Assembly: GCF_014696065.1 (NCBI RefSeq)
Contig: NZ_JACJPL010000031.1
Span: forward strand, 682,001-746,000
Length of the DNA: 64,000 nucleotides
Direction: 5' to 3'
Source of the DNA: Leptolyngbya sp. FACHB-261
GTDB taxonomy: Bacteria > Cyanobacteriota > Cyanobacteriia > FACHB-261
Shown here piece after piece: positions 27,125 to 36,332 of the stretch. The notes beneath the pieces are model-generated. The model saw only the letters and a program-made list of their open reading frames with translations, did not search any database and had not been told where the DNA came from. The position numbers and the translations under genes were made by a program. Within the stretch, counting starts at the first letter, position 1. Every line of letters starts with the position of its first letter.

Positions 27125-27733
27125 TTAGCTGAACAAACCGTCAGTGTAGCGTTCCTCGGACCAAGGTTCGCCCCGACGATGATAGCCATTGCGCTCCCAA
27201 AAGCCTAGTTCTTCCTGGTTCAAGAACTCTAGGCCGTTGATCCACTTTGCACTTTTCCAAGCGTAAAGGTGAGGTACGACCAAACGTATAGGTCCGCCGT
27301 GGTCTGCTGGCAGAGGTTCACCGAACAGACGGTGGGCAAAGAAGTTCTCTTCCCGCAGGAAGTCTTCCAGAGCAAGGTTGGTTGTGTAGCCACCATAGCA
27401 ATGAATCAAAACCTGTTGCGCCTGAGGATCCAACTCCACCAGCTTCATTAGGTCAGGCACTTTGACGCCTGTCCATTGCACGTCTAGCTTTGACCAACGA
27501 GTCACGCAGTGAAAGTCGGCAGTGAAGTCGCTCTGGGGCAAAGCCATTACTTCATCCCAGCCCAGGTGCGCCTCTTGAGCCACCAATCCCCACAGACGAA
27601 GAGTCCAGGTTGCAGTTGCCACCTCAGGTGTCGGCCCATAGGTCAATACCGGAAAACCGTTGGTGAGGTGCTGACCTGGAGGAACTCGGTCGCTCTGGTT
27701 AGCATCGGGCTTGCGAAAAAACTTGCCTAGCAT
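27125..27733 (-). CDS. sulfite-oxidase-like molybdopterin oxidoreductase
   Basis: The protein, of about 202 aa, consists of a single sulfite oxidase-type molybdopterin-binding domain. The key piece is DFHCVTRWSKLDVQWTGV, whose Cys is the expected molybdenum ligand. GGYTTNLALEDFL, GPIRLVVPHLYAWKSAKWI and GFWERNGYHRRGEPW are typical of the small cyanobacterial and actinobacterial members. No Tat signal, haem or dimerisation domain is present, so it is smaller than MsrP or true sulfite oxidase. The substrate is unknown. ATG 27733 (MLGKFFRKPD) is preferred; it lies four codons inside the open frame. Confidence 0.9.
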   Translation of the reverse strand: MLGKFFRKPDANQSDRVPPGQHLTNGFPVLTYGPTPEVATATWTLRLWGLVAQEAHLGWDEVMALPQSDFTADFHCVTRWSKLDVQWTGVKVPDLMKLVELDPQAQQVLIHCYGGYTTNLALEDFLREENFFAHRLFGEPLPADHGGPIRLVVPHLYAWKSAKWINGLEFLNQEELGFWERNGYHRRGEPWSEERYTDGLFS

Positions 27734-27789
27734 GAAGCGCTGCACCTGGAAGTCAGAACTCTAAACCTATTGTAAAAAAGGTTTCTAGC

Positions 27790-27972
27790 CTATGCCTCTT
27801 CGCCTTCTTCATCTTCTTCAGGAGTGGGATAAACGAAACCGGTATTACGTCCCGTCAGGATGGACTTACCTAGGGACAGAGCCCGCTCAGCCTGGAGACG
27901 GGCCTTGCCTTTCCAAACTGCTTTGCGCATGTCGCGCTTGGACTTCGAGGTTTTCTTCTTAGGAACGGCCAT
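27790..27972 (-). CDS. rpmF: 50S ribosomal protein L32
   Basis: The 60-aa L32 protein has the start [24 protein letters not shown] and an acidic C-terminus (EEDEEGEEA). It lacks the zinc-binding Cys pairs of the C+ form, and this is usual in cyanobacterial and chloroplast L32. It is upstream of the sulfite-oxidase-like gene on the same strand. Confidence 0.96.
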   Translation of the reverse strand: MAVPKKKTSKSKRDMRKAVWKGKARLQAERALSLGKSILTGRNTGFVYPTPEEDEEGEEA

Positions 27973-28020
27973 AGCAATCAGGCGTCTGGGGCAGACGGCA
28001 AACTTGACAACCCTCCCATT

Positions 28021-29508
28021 CTAGGGCTTGAGCGGAGCTTTTGTGCTGGCATTGCTGCCTGGGATGCCCGTAAAGTCGGGATAAGTGATGTTACCGTGCT
28101 CGCTGATATCTAAGCCAGCGAGTTCTTCCTCAACCGAAACTCGAACGCCCACAGTTCTTCTCAGGATTAGAAACAGGAATAAGCCACCACCAAATGCCCA
28201 GAGAAAAATTGCGCTTATACCCACCAATTGAATGCCCAACTGCAGCCAGCCACGCGCAGGAAAGTAAGGATTGCCGAACCAAGGGATGCCAGCTGCCAGC
28301 GTGCCCCACAATCCACAGACGCCATGAACGGCAAAAGCACCAACCGGGTCATCAACCTTAAGGACTGTTTCGACTGTCAATGCGGCTAACAAGGCTAGTA
28401 CACCAGCAATACAGCCGATCAGTAGGGCAGCCCAAGGGGTCACTGTGTGACAGGGGGCGGTAATTGCCACGGTTCCCGCCAAAACACCATTACCCACGAA
28501 AGTCATATCGGGCTTGGAGAAGATTGCCCAGGAGGCGAAGGTTGCCCCTAGAGCTCCGCCTGCAGCTGACAGGTTGGTGTTGAGAATGATCCAGCCCGCA
28601 TCAACATTAGCGAAATTAGTGGAGCCGCCATTGAAGCCTAGCCAGCCAAACCAAAGCAAGAAAACGCCCAACATGCCTAGAGGCAAGTTATGTCCAGGGA
28701 TCGCGCGTGCCTGACCCGTACGACTGTACTTCCCCGTGCGCGGCCCAACGACTAAAGCACCCGCTAGAGCGACCCAGCCGCCCATTGAGTGAACTGCAGT
28801 TGAACCGGCAAAATCGATAAAGCCGAGCTTCTGCAACCAACCAACCGTGCCACCATTCCAATCTGCAAACAGCCCATTCCAGAGCCAACTGCCAGCAATT
28901 GGATAGATCAGGCAGCAGAAGACAACGGCATAGATCAGGTAAGCCAGAAAGCGCGTTCGCTCTGCTAATGCACCAGCGGCGATTGCTGCCGCAGCCGCTA
29001 CGAATACAGCTTGAAAGAAGAAGAAGGTGAAGGGCCAGCCCGCATCAACACCTGGAGCCAGTGTAATGTTGCTGGGAACAGCCGCGAGTTTGGTGGTGGC
29101 ATCAAAGCCCAATGCAAACCAGTTTGTGCCAATCCAGCCCGATGGATTGCTGCCAAACATCAAGCCGAAGCCGACAAACCAGAAGCCACAAAAGGCGATG
29201 GAAACCGTCACGATGATTTTCATCATGACGTTAGCGGCATTTTTCGCCCTCGTAAAACCAGCTTCTAGCATGGCGAAGCCTGCCTGCATCAGGAAAACCA
29301 AGGCTCCGGTCATCAAGGTCCAGAGAATATCAGCAGAGTGCTGGGCAGTCGCAGGGGAAGTCGGCATACCTGCAGGAGGAATAACTTGAGCGGTGGTTTG
29401 AGCGAGGGCAGGTTCTGCCAGCAGCAAGCTAGTTACCAACAGCAAGCTAGTTAATAAACCGCCGCCAATGCCCCGGCAGGCAATTCTCACCAGGTCTGCT
29501 CTGCCCAT
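28021..29508 (-). CDS. amt: ammonium transporter (Amt family)
   Basis: Amt moves ammonium through the cytoplasmic membrane. The start at ATG 29508 has GGAG 9 bases upstream; longer frames upstream have no family similarity. The protein, about 495 aa, begins with a leader peptide ending near AEPALAQTT. It then has about eleven membrane helices, with family signatures such as FLMQAGFAMLEAGFTRAKNAANVMMK and DFAGSTAVHSMGGWVALAGALVVGPRTGKY. The pore His pair is seen in STAVHSMGG and AVHGVCGLWGTLAAG. It is downstream of glnB, the glnK-amtB-like order. PII proteins of this type block Amt when nitrogen is plentiful. Confidence 0.96.
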   Translation of the reverse strand: MGRADLVRIACRGIGGGLLTSLLLVTSLLLAEPALAQTTAQVIPPAGMPTSPATAQHSADILWTLMTGALVFLMQAGFAMLEAGFTRAKNAANVMMKIIVTVSIAFCGFWFVGFGLMFGSNPSGWIGTNWFALGFDATTKLAAVPSNITLAPGVDAGWPFTFFFFQAVFVAAAAAIAAGALAERTRFLAYLIYAVVFCCLIYPIAGSWLWNGLFADWNGGTVGWLQKLGFIDFAGSTAVHSMGGWVALAGALVVGPRTGKYSRTGQARAIPGHNLPLGMLGVFLLWFGWLGFNGGSTNFANVDAGWIILNTNLSAAGGALGATFASWAIFSKPDMTFVGNGVLAGTVAITAPCHTVTPWAALLIGCIAGVLALLAALTVETVLKVDDPVGAFAVHGVCGLWGTLAAGIPWFGNPYFPARGWLQLGIQLVGISAIFLWAFGGGLFLFLILRRTVGVRVSVEEELAGLDISEHGNITYPDFTGIPGSNASTKAPLKP

Positions 29509-29560
29509 CAAGCTGTTCTCCAAGATTCCGTCTGCACTACACAAGCTCTGAAAAGACAAG

Positions 29561-29590
29561 ACCCATGAACCTCTCGGAGGCGTCACGGGT
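29561..29590 (-). promoter_or_regulatory. hairpin in the glnB-amt gap
   Basis: On the minus strand ACCCGTGA pairs with TCATGGGT (seven of eight), enclosing CCTC-CGA-GAGG, a second short stem. No T-run follows, so it may act as an attenuator, processing site or mRNA-stabilising structure between glnB and amt. The hairpin is seen; the role is inferred. Confidence 0.45.
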
Positions 29591-29640
29591 CTGTGGCAAG
29601 GCATTCTTTTAGGGAAGCTGTGCCAGTGTAACCAGTTCAA

Positions 29641-30018
<378 letters not shown>

Positions 30019-30077
30019 CTACAGCCGCAGTTGCTTAGGCTTGACACTCTTCTAGCACCCGACTGTTCGAGAGATAT

Positions 30078-30091
30078 GTAGCAGAGACTAC
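30078..30091 (-). promoter_or_regulatory. NtcA-binding site upstream of glnB
   Basis: On the minus strand the sequence GTAGTCTCTGCTAC fits the NtcA consensus GTA-N8-TAC exactly. About 23 bases downstream is TAGAAG, a near match to the TAN3T -10 element that NtcA-activated class II promoters use at that distance. It lies about 99 bases before the glnB start codon. NtcA is the cyanobacterial nitrogen-starvation activator, so glnB and perhaps amt should be induced by nitrogen limitation. Confidence 0.75.
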
Positions 30092-30292
30092 TGTATTTTT
30101 CCAGTCTTTGCACGGCAGCTTTTAGTAAAGAAATCTAACCAATTGGCTAGGATAGCGATAGGAGGACTGTGACGCAGGAAGAGGGCGTACAGTCTGATAC
30201 GGTTTGCAAAGTTGGTTGCGCAGTACGGTCAAACCTGCGAGCCTCACAGCTTTAGAGTCTTTAACTACTTTCATGCGCATTTGGAGAACGCC

Positions 30293-32905
30293 ATGCTGGA
30301 ACAGTACCGTCAACACGTTGCGGAACGGGCTGCCCTGGGAGTGCCACCCCTACCTCTGGACGCCCAGCAAACTGCCGCCCTCTGCGAATCGCTGAAGAGT
30401 ACCCCTCATGGCAGTGATGGCGCGGAATTGCTGGAGCTGCTGCGGGAGCGCGTGCCCCCCGGCGTAGACTCAGCAGCTTATGTTAAGGCTTCTTTTTTAG
30501 CAGCGATCGCCAAGGCCGAAACCACATCAGCGTTGCTGTCCCCTAGCCAGGCGATCGAAATCCTGGGCACGATGGTCGGGGGCTACAACGTGCGTATCCT
30601 GATCGATCTATTGAGCGATGCCCGCCCTGACATTGCTCAGGCCGCAGCCGACGCCTTGAGGCAGACGTTACTGGTATTCGACAGCTTCCACGAGGTTGTT
30701 GAATTAGCGCAGACCAATGCTTACGCGCAACAGGTTGTTGATTCTTGGGTTGCAGCTGACTGGTTTACTAGCCGTGCACCCTTACCAGAGCAAATTACGG
30801 TGACGGTCTTCAAGGTGCCTGGAGAGACTAACACCGACGACTTATCGCCAGCATCCCACGCCACTACCCGGCCAGACATTCCATTGCATGCGCAGGTCAT
30901 GCTGGAGTCGCGCCTGCCTGGAGCCCTACAAACGATTGCTGGACTCAAGAGCAAGGGACACCCGGTTGCCTATGTTGGCGATGTCGTCGGCACTGGTTCT
31001 TCGCGCAAATCAGCGATTAACTCGGTGCTCTGGCACATTGGCAACGATATTCCGTATGTACCCAACAAGCGCTCTGGCGGTGTGATTCTAGGGGGCGCGA
31101 TTGCGCCGATCTTCTTTAACACTGCTGAAGATTCTGGGGCTCTGCCGATTCAGTGCGATGTTACTCGCCTAGAAACGGGCATGGTGATCACGATTTACCC
31201 CTATGAAGGTCGCATCGTAAGCGAGACCGGCGCAGTCTTGGCAAACTTTGAACTTAAACCCACAACGCTTGCTGATGAAGTCCGAGCGGGCGGTCGCGTA
31301 CCCCTCATTATTGGTCGAGGGCTAACTGACCGAACTCGAGCTGCATTGGGTTTGCCAATTAGCGACATCTTCACTCGTCCGGTCGCGCCGATAGATACCG
31401 GCAAAGGCTTTACGCTAGCGCAGAAAATGGTGGGCAAAGCCTGCGGGGTAGGCGGTGTGCGTTCCGGCACATCTTGCGAGCCTCATATGACTACGGTTGG
31501 CTCCCAGGATACGACTGGTCCTATGACTCGGGATGAGCTGAAAGAACTAGCCTGTCTGGGCTTCTCAGCCGATCTCGTACTGCAAACCTTTTGCCACACA
31601 GCCGCCTACCCCAAGCCGGTTGACATCAAGGTTCATCAAGATCTGCCAGACTTTTTTGCCTCGCGGGGTGGCGTGGCCTTGCGTCCCGGCGATGGCATCA
31701 TCCACTCCTGGCTTAATCGCATGCTCTTACCAGATACGGTAGGGACAGGCGGGGACTCACATACTCGCTTTCCGCTAGGGATCTCCTTCCCAGCCGGTTC
31801 TGGACTGGTGGCCTTTGCAGCAGCCTTAGGAGCAATGCCTTTAGATATGCCAGAGTCAGTGCTGGTGCGTTTCAAAGGTGAATTACAGCCCGGCGTAACA
31901 CTGCGCGATCTTGTGAATGCCATCCCCTATGTCGCTATTCAACAGGGGTTGCTCACGGTCGGCAAAGAGAACAAAAAGAATGTCTTTGCCGGTCGGATTA
32001 TGGAAATTGAGGGTTTACCTGACCTCAAGGTGGAGCAGGCTTTTGAACTGACTGATGCCACCGCCGAGCGCTCCTGTTCGGGCTGCACGATCAAGCTCAG
32101 CCCTGAAACTGTTTCAGAATATCTGCGCTCGAATATTGCCCTTATGCGCAACATGATTGCTCGGGGTTATCAAGATGCAAAAACCCTGTTGCGTCGCATT
32201 GCCAAGATGGAAGAGTGGTTGGCTAATCCGGTACTGCTAGAAGCTGATGCGGATGCAGAGTATGCCGAAATCATTGAGATCGATCTCGATCAGATTACTG
32301 AGCCGATTGTTGCCGCGCCTAACGATCCTGACAACGTTAAGCTGCTTTCTGAAGTTGCTGGTGATCGGATTGATGAGGTATTTATCGGCTCCTGCATGAC
32401 CAACATTGGTCATTACCGGGCTACGGCTAAAGTGCTCGAGGGCGAACCGCCGGTCAAAGGACGCTTGTGGATCTGCCCCCCAACTCGCATGGACGAGTAC
32501 CAACTCAAGCAGGAAGGAATCTACGGCATTTTTGGTGGGGCAGGGGCTCGAACTGAGATGCCTGGCTGCTCTCTATGCATGGGCAACCAAGCACGAGTTG
32601 CTGACGACACCACTGTCTTTTCCACCTCAACCCGCAACTTTAACAACCGCATGGGTAAGGGAGCCCAGGTCTATTTGGGGTCAGCAGAGTTAGCGGCAGC
32701 CTGCGCACAGTTGGGCCGCATTCCCACTGTCGAGGAGTACCGGCAGATTGTAGCCAAAAAAATCGCGCCCCTCTCAGCCGATATCTATCGATATCTCAAC
32801 TTTGATCAGATTGCCGACTTTGAGGACGAAGGCCGGGTTATTCCATTGGAGCAAATGCCGAAAATTGAGGACATTTTGGGTATGCCAGTGGCAGTAGCCC
32901 AGTAG
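30293..32905 (+). CDS. acnB: aconitate hydratase B
   Basis: AcnB interconverts citrate and isocitrate in the TCA cycle, and its family also acts on 2-methylisocitrate. The start ATG 30293 has TTGGAG upstream and gives the usual [22 protein letters not shown]; length is 870 aa. The N-terminal HEAT-like domain is at about 1-160. The catalytic core contains the 4Fe-4S ligands in [10 protein letters not shown] and [26 protein letters not shown] and [17 protein letters not shown] are other signatures. Cyanobacteria usually have this B type. A strong terminator follows 16 bases after the stop. Confidence 0.97.
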   Translation: MLEQYRQHVAERAALGVPPLPLDAQQTAALCESLKSTPHGSDGAELLELLRERVPPGVDSAAYVKASFLAAIAKAETTSALLSPSQAIEILGTMVGGYNVRILIDLLSDARPDIAQAAADALRQTLLVFDSFHEVVELAQTNAYAQQVVDSWVAADWFTSRAPLPEQITVTVFKVPGETNTDDLSPASHATTRPDIPLHAQVMLESRLPGALQTIAGLKSKGHPVAYVGDVVGTGSSRKSAINSVLWHIGNDIPYVPNKRSGGVILGGAIAPIFFNTAEDSGALPIQCDVTRLETGMVITIYPYEGRIVSETGAVLANFELKPTTLADEVRAGGRVPLIIGRGLTDRTRAALGLPISDIFTRPVAPIDTGKGFTLAQKMVGKACGVGGVRSGTSCEPHMTTVGSQDTTGPMTRDELKELACLGFSADLVLQTFCHTAAYPKPVDIKVHQDLPDFFASRGGVALRPGDGIIHSWLNRMLLPDTVGTGGDSHTRFPLGISFPAGSGLVAFAAALGAMPLDMPESVLVRFKGELQPGVTLRDLVNAIPYVAIQQGLLTVGKENKKNVFAGRIMEIEGLPDLKVEQAFELTDATAERSCSGCTIKLSPETVSEYLRSNIALMRNMIARGYQDAKTLLRRIAKMEEWLANPVLLEADADAEYAEIIEIDLDQITEPIVAAPNDPDNVKLLSEVAGDRIDEVFIGSCMTNIGHYRATAKVLEGEPPVKGRLWICPPTRMDEYQLKQEGIYGIFGGAGARTEMPGCSLCMGNQARVADDTTVFSTSTRNFNNRMGKGAQVYLGSAELAAACAQLGRIPTVEEYRQIVAKKIAPLSADIYRYLNFDQIADFEDEGRVIPLEQMPKIEDILGMPVAVAQ

Positions 32906-32920
32906 CTGTCTTTGCTATTA

Positions 32921-32968
32921 CTGAGGGGGCATCATTCTCTGACCTAGTCAAGAATGATGCCCCCTCAG
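32921..32968 (+). terminator. terminator after acnB
   Basis: CTGAGGGGGCATCATTCT (32921-32938) pairs with AGAATGATGCCCCCTCAG (32951-32968) perfectly over 18 bases, with a 12-base loop and followed by AATTTTGGG. This is a long, stable hairpin 16 bases beyond the acnB stop. Confidence 0.8.
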
Positions 32969-32973
32969 AATTT

Positions 32974-33026
32974 TGGGTCCAATTGCAAGTTTTATACAAG
33001 CCCTATATGAATTGCAATTAGGCCCA
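32974..33026. repeat. second inverted repeat after acnB
   Basis: TGGGTCCAATTGCAA at 32974-32988 pairs with TTGCAATTAGGCCCA at 33012-33026 (13 of 15 bases) around a 23-base AT-rich loop. It follows directly after the acnB terminator and precedes the next gene. It may be a decayed palindromic repeat. Confidence 0.5.
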
Positions 33027-33128
33027 CCTAGGGCCTGAATAAACTCTTGGTAAAGCCTCAGTTTTGCTCAAGCTTGATTGCCGCAAGACGGGCACGTTCT
33101 AGGGGTACTCAGCACTCCGACGGCCTCC

Positions 33129-33548
33129 ATGCAAAAACTTCTGGCTTCCTCTCTGTTGGTGCTCTTGGCCCTTCTGAGCACCAGCAAGGCTCAAGCCCAA
33201 ATCACAGCTCAAATTACAGTCGATGATCAGCGACAAAGCTCGCCTATGCGCGCTATTGATCCTAGTCGCTACCCTTATAGATATAGGCCTGAGCCAAGCA
33301 ATAACATGCCTGCTCAGGCCATTGACCTTAACCGATATCCCTATAGCGATTCCAATCCTGCCGGTACGGTGACTCAGGGCAGTGTCACACCGACCTCTCG
33401 TTATCAGCAGGCTGGTTCATCCATGCCTCGTACCTCTCGGACTCGCCGCAGAACACCTGTACAGGGGCGCACGACGGTTCGGGTTAATAACAACGGAACC
33501 ACGGTCTGGCAGAGCCCTTACGGCGAGGTAACGGTTGAGAGACCATAG
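33129..33548 (+). CDS. small secreted hypothetical protein
   Basis: About 139 aa are encoded from ATG 33129, which begins a clear signal peptide (MQKLLASSLLVLLALLSTSKAQAQ). The mature part is polar and disordered-looking, rich in Ser, Pro, Arg and Thr. It has two related segments (AIDPSRYPYRYRPEP and AIDLNRYPYSDSNP), i.e. an internal repeat of the type AID..RYPY. The C-terminal part is basic (RTSRTRRRTPVQGRTT) and ends with short beta-like strands (TVWQSPYGEVTVERP). No family is known. A terminator lies 70 bases downstream. Confidence 0.6.
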   Translation: MQKLLASSLLVLLALLSTSKAQAQITAQITVDDQRQSSPMRAIDPSRYPYRYRPEPSNNMPAQAIDLNRYPYSDSNPAGTVTQGSVTPTSRYQQAGSSMPRTSRTRRRTPVQGRTTVRVNNNGTTVWQSPYGEVTVERP

Positions 33549-33599
33549 CTGAGAGACCGTAATTGAAGCTAGCCAGACACTCTAGCTTATAAACTAAGC

Positions 33600-34076
33600 T
33601 CATCTGTTAGTTTTTTGGCCTGCCTGTGCAGGCTTTTTTGTGTTTGTTGCAGCCTCTGGTTGTAGCTGAATTTCACAAGGCGATTCGTTTGCAGTTGGGG
33701 TGAGATTTTCAACACTGCAGCAAATTAGGCGTTCTCCGTTTTGCTCTAGCAGCAGCCCTGAAATCCGCACAGGTACTAGATGGCCATCTTTGTGAATATA
33801 TTCTTTTTCATAGGGACCGTAGAGCCCTGTCCGTTTGAGTTCCTGAAATGCCGCTAACTCTTGCTCTACATATTTTTCTGGAGTGATATTCTTACAATTC
33901 AGCGTGAGTGCTTCTTCAACCGTGTAGCCTAAAATAGCTGCATAGCCTAGATTTATATCTACTAAGGTTCCATCCAACCGACATAAAGCTAGACCGATGT
34001 CAGCTTTTCCTAAGCAGCCACAGTAGCTCTGCTGAGAAGTTTCAAGCTGAGTGCGAAGCGATTTTAGTTCGTTCAT
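33600..34076 (-). CDS. single PAS-domain protein
   Basis: The 158-aa protein has a PAS domain at about 22-130: ADIGLALCRLDGTLVDINLGYAAILGYTVEEAL, then NITPE..VEQELAAFQELKRTG, the PAC segment EKEYIHKDGHLVPVRISGLLLEQNGERLICCSVENLT, and a Lys/Gln-rich tail. There is no output domain, so it would act through partners, and no cofactor can be inferred. Its last codons overlap the hairpin that terminates the convergent upstream gene. It may be a fragment of a larger sensor, but both ends look natural. Confidence 0.85.
   Translation of the reverse strand: MNELKSLRTQLETSQQSYCGCLGKADIGLALCRLDGTLVDINLGYAAILGYTVEEALTLNCKNITPEKYVEQELAAFQELKRTGLYGPYEKEYIHKDGHLVPVRISGLLLEQNGERLICCSVENLTPTANESPCEIQLQPEAATNTKKPAQAGQKTNR
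33618..33639 (+). terminator. intrinsic terminator inside the convergent PAS gene end
   Basis: GCCTGC (33618-33623) and GCAGGC (33628-33633) with a CTGT loop are followed by six T (33634-33639). This is a textbook plus-strand terminator for the secreted-protein gene ending at 33548. Those bases also encode the Lys-Pro-Ala-Gln-Ala-Gly-Gln end of the PAS protein. Confidence 0.75.
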
Positions 34077-34145
34077 TAACTTTCTTCGCAGACTTTATTT
34101 TAGAGAATATCTATAATTCTGACGATAGCAATCATTTACGAATCC

Positions 34146-34195
34146 TGGCCTCGTGAAAATGGCGTATGTACCTACGCCAGAAAGCTAGGAGGCCA
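34146..34195 (+). promoter_or_regulatory. two-part hairpin upstream of argB
   Basis: TGGCCTC (34146-34152) pairs with GAGGCCA (34189-34195), and inside it TGGCGTA (34160-34166) pairs with TACGCCA (34173-34179). The structure lies in the 329-base divergent gap between the PAS gene and argB, about 210 bases before the argB start. It could be a small RNA, a leader structure or an operator pair. The rest of 34077-34405 is AT-rich and holds no gene. Confidence 0.5.
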
Positions 34196-34405
34196 ATGAT
34201 ATAGATATCGTCATTAACGAAGAAAATACTGAGCAATTTAAGCAACAATAGCAATGTCCTAGTAAAACTACCTGCAGGGCTTAACCATCTCTGCTAGATG
34301 TCATTTAATCTAGAAATTCTAGTTTTTGTAGCTCAGATTTTTGCGCCAGCAACGCTTCCTCGGGGTAGGGTAGTTCATAGATTTTGACTCCCAGGCCCAA
34401 GACTT

Positions 34406-35326
34406 ATGCTCGATGTCACTAATCGCGTTCAGGTCCTCAGTGAAGCGTTACCCTACATCCAGCAGTTTGCTGGGCGCACAATCGTCGTCAAGTACGGGGG
34501 TGCGGCGATGAAGGACAGCACGCTCAAAGATCAGGTGATTCGCGATGTCGTGTTTATGGCTTGTGTCGGGATGCGCCCAGTACTAGTACATGGAGGTGGT
34601 CCTGAGATCAACTCTTGGCTGGGGCGCTTGGGCATTGAGCCACAGTTCAAAAACGGTCTGCGCGTGACTGATGCCGCGACGATGGAAGTGGTCGAAATGG
34701 TGCTGGTGGGGCGGGTCAATAAAGAGATCGTGGAGCTGATCAACCAGGCTGGCGGCTCTGCGGTGGGTCTATGCGGTAAGGACGGCAACCTGATCAAGGC
34801 CCGACCGGAGCAGGAAGGGGTGGGCTTCGTCGGTGAGGTCAACAGCGTAGACACGCGCATTCTAGATTCTCTGCTTAAAGGCGGTCATATTCCTGTGATT
34901 TCTAGTGTGGCGGCTGACGAAACTGGGCAGGCCTACAACATCAATGCCGATACGGTTGCTGGGGAACTGGCTGCGGCAATGAATGCCGAGAAGCTGATCC
35001 TGCTCACCGATACCTCAGGGCTCTTGATGGACTACAAGGATCCCAGCACCCTAATCAGTGCCTTGGATGTACAGGAAGCACGGGAGCTGATTAATAAGGG
35101 CGTAATCTCTGGGGGCATGATTCCTAAGGTTAAGTGCTGTGTGCGCTCTTTGGCACAAGGTGTTCGTGCCGCTCACATCATTGATGGGCGGGTACCCCAC
35201 TCATTGCTGTTGGAAATTTTTAGTGATGCGGGTATTGGCACTAAATTGGTTGGTTCGCGCTTGATGAATCCGGATCTGGACGAGCGTCAACCAGCGTTAC
35301 CGACTGAGCTGCTGAAATCACTTTAG
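34406..35326 (+). CDS. argB: N-acetylglutamate kinase
   Basis: NAGK phosphorylates N-acetyl-L-glutamate, the controlling step of the cyclic arginine pathway; it is inhibited by arginine and relieved by binding PII. The 306-aa protein shows [76 protein letters not shown] and [12 protein letters not shown]. The N-terminal helix ([15 protein letters not shown]), needed for arginine-sensitive hexamers, is present. glnB, encoding its regulator, is about 4.4 kb away on the other strand. Confidence 0.97.
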   Translation: MLDVTNRVQVLSEALPYIQQFAGRTIVVKYGGAAMKDSTLKDQVIRDVVFMACVGMRPVLVHGGGPEINSWLGRLGIEPQFKNGLRVTDAATMEVVEMVLVGRVNKEIVELINQAGGSAVGLCGKDGNLIKARPEQEGVGFVGEVNSVDTRILDSLLKGGHIPVISSVAADETGQAYNINADTVAGELAAAMNAEKLILLTDTSGLLMDYKDPSTLISALDVQEARELINKGVISGGMIPKVKCCVRSLAQGVRAAHIIDGRVPHSLLLEIFSDAGIGTKLVGSRLMNPDLDERQPALPTELLKSL

Positions 35327-35378
35327 AGCAAGCCTGGAAGGACCGCATAAATTCACTTTTTGGTTGCCTGTATTGCGG

Positions 35379-35777
35379 CTAAGACTGTCCCAAGCCTTGA
35401 GAAGGTGTGGATGCAGTTTTAGCCGCTAGAGCACGAGTAACTCTCAATTGGTAATGCTGCTGTCGCCAGAGTTGCCGCCACTTCTCAACGACCGGCTCGG
35501 AATAGTCGAAGCGTTGACACTCAGCCCGAATCACTTGTCCTAACCACTCCAGCACTCGCAAGTCGGCACAGGCTTGAATGGTTTTTGCGCAGGCTTCCAC
35601 CCATTCTGCAAAGACACGATAGCTAACGAGCTGTCCGCCTCGGTCTTTACGATGCACGAATAGCTGATGGGGCCAGTGTTCGTAGCGACAGATCATCTGC
35701 TCGGGAATGCCTAAAAACCTAGCAATTGAACTTACAGAAATGCAAAGTTGGGGCTGAAGAATCTGAGTCAGGCGCAT
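35379..35777 (-). CDS. hypothetical protein, paralogue of the gene at 13.8 kb
   Basis: The 132-aa protein starts at ATG 35777 with GGAG 9 bases upstream. It aligns over about 115 residues with the protein at 13808-14251: LTQILQPQLCIS, RFLGIPEQMICRYEHWPHQLFVHRKDRGGQLVSYRVF, W.EACAKTIQACADLRVLEWLGQVI and WRQLWRQQHYQLR. The conserved block includes a possible helix-turn-helix (SIARFLGIPEQMICRYE). I know no family name. It converges on argB with 52 bases between. Confidence 0.7.
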   Translation of the reverse strand: MRLTQILQPQLCISVSSIARFLGIPEQMICRYEHWPHQLFVHRKDRGGQLVSYRVFAEWVEACAKTIQACADLRVLEWLGQVIRAECQRFDYSEPVVEKWRQLWRQQHYQLRVTRALAAKTASTPSQGLGQS

Positions 35778-36332
35778 GAGGAAATGCTCCAAAATTGAAT
35801 GGGGAATGAGAGGGCAATTCATTGCAATGAATTGCCTCAGCCCATAGCCGCGCTCGACTCGCCCCACACGCAAGGGGTTGGATCAGCAGTGTTAAACTGC
35901 CCACTAGCCTCCATCTGTGTGCTTTACAGCTTGGGGGTTAGTCACCTGGAGTTTCTTCAAGACCCCAGGTGACGCTAGAGAAGCAATGACTACTTAGCTC
36001 AAGACCCCATCGCAAGTATTGGATAGATGTCAAGTGGGTCATTGGGCTTCTTGCTAGGTTTTGACTTGTATAAGGTCAGTCTTGCTAACACTTAATTCCT
36101 GCTCCGCATAGTACCCGGCAGGGTAATGCCAGTTCTGCGCTGCAATCCCTAAGATGGCCTGAGGATTAAGCAACTGCCCCGTCACCTCTGTAGGAGCTAA
36201 GTCTAAGAAGCTAGTTGGGCTATGGCAATACTTTGCCGGTTCTTGGGTGTGGATGTAGCAATTTGTAGCTTAAGCATTCAACCAGAAATTGAACGATTGA
36301 ATCTTAACTAAAACAACAGAGCAGCAATAACA
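35778..36332. other. 555-base gap upstream of the haem peroxidase
   Basis: A perfect inverted repeat lies at 35941-35973 (GTCACCTGG/CCAGGTGAC, loop 15). Between 36054 and about 36250 the minus strand has an open stretch without an ATG that reads like a fragment (NPQAILGIAAQNWHYPAGYY). A GTG at 36185 would give 43 aa. It may be a gene remnant; no family is recognised. No other gene is seen. Confidence 0.35.
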
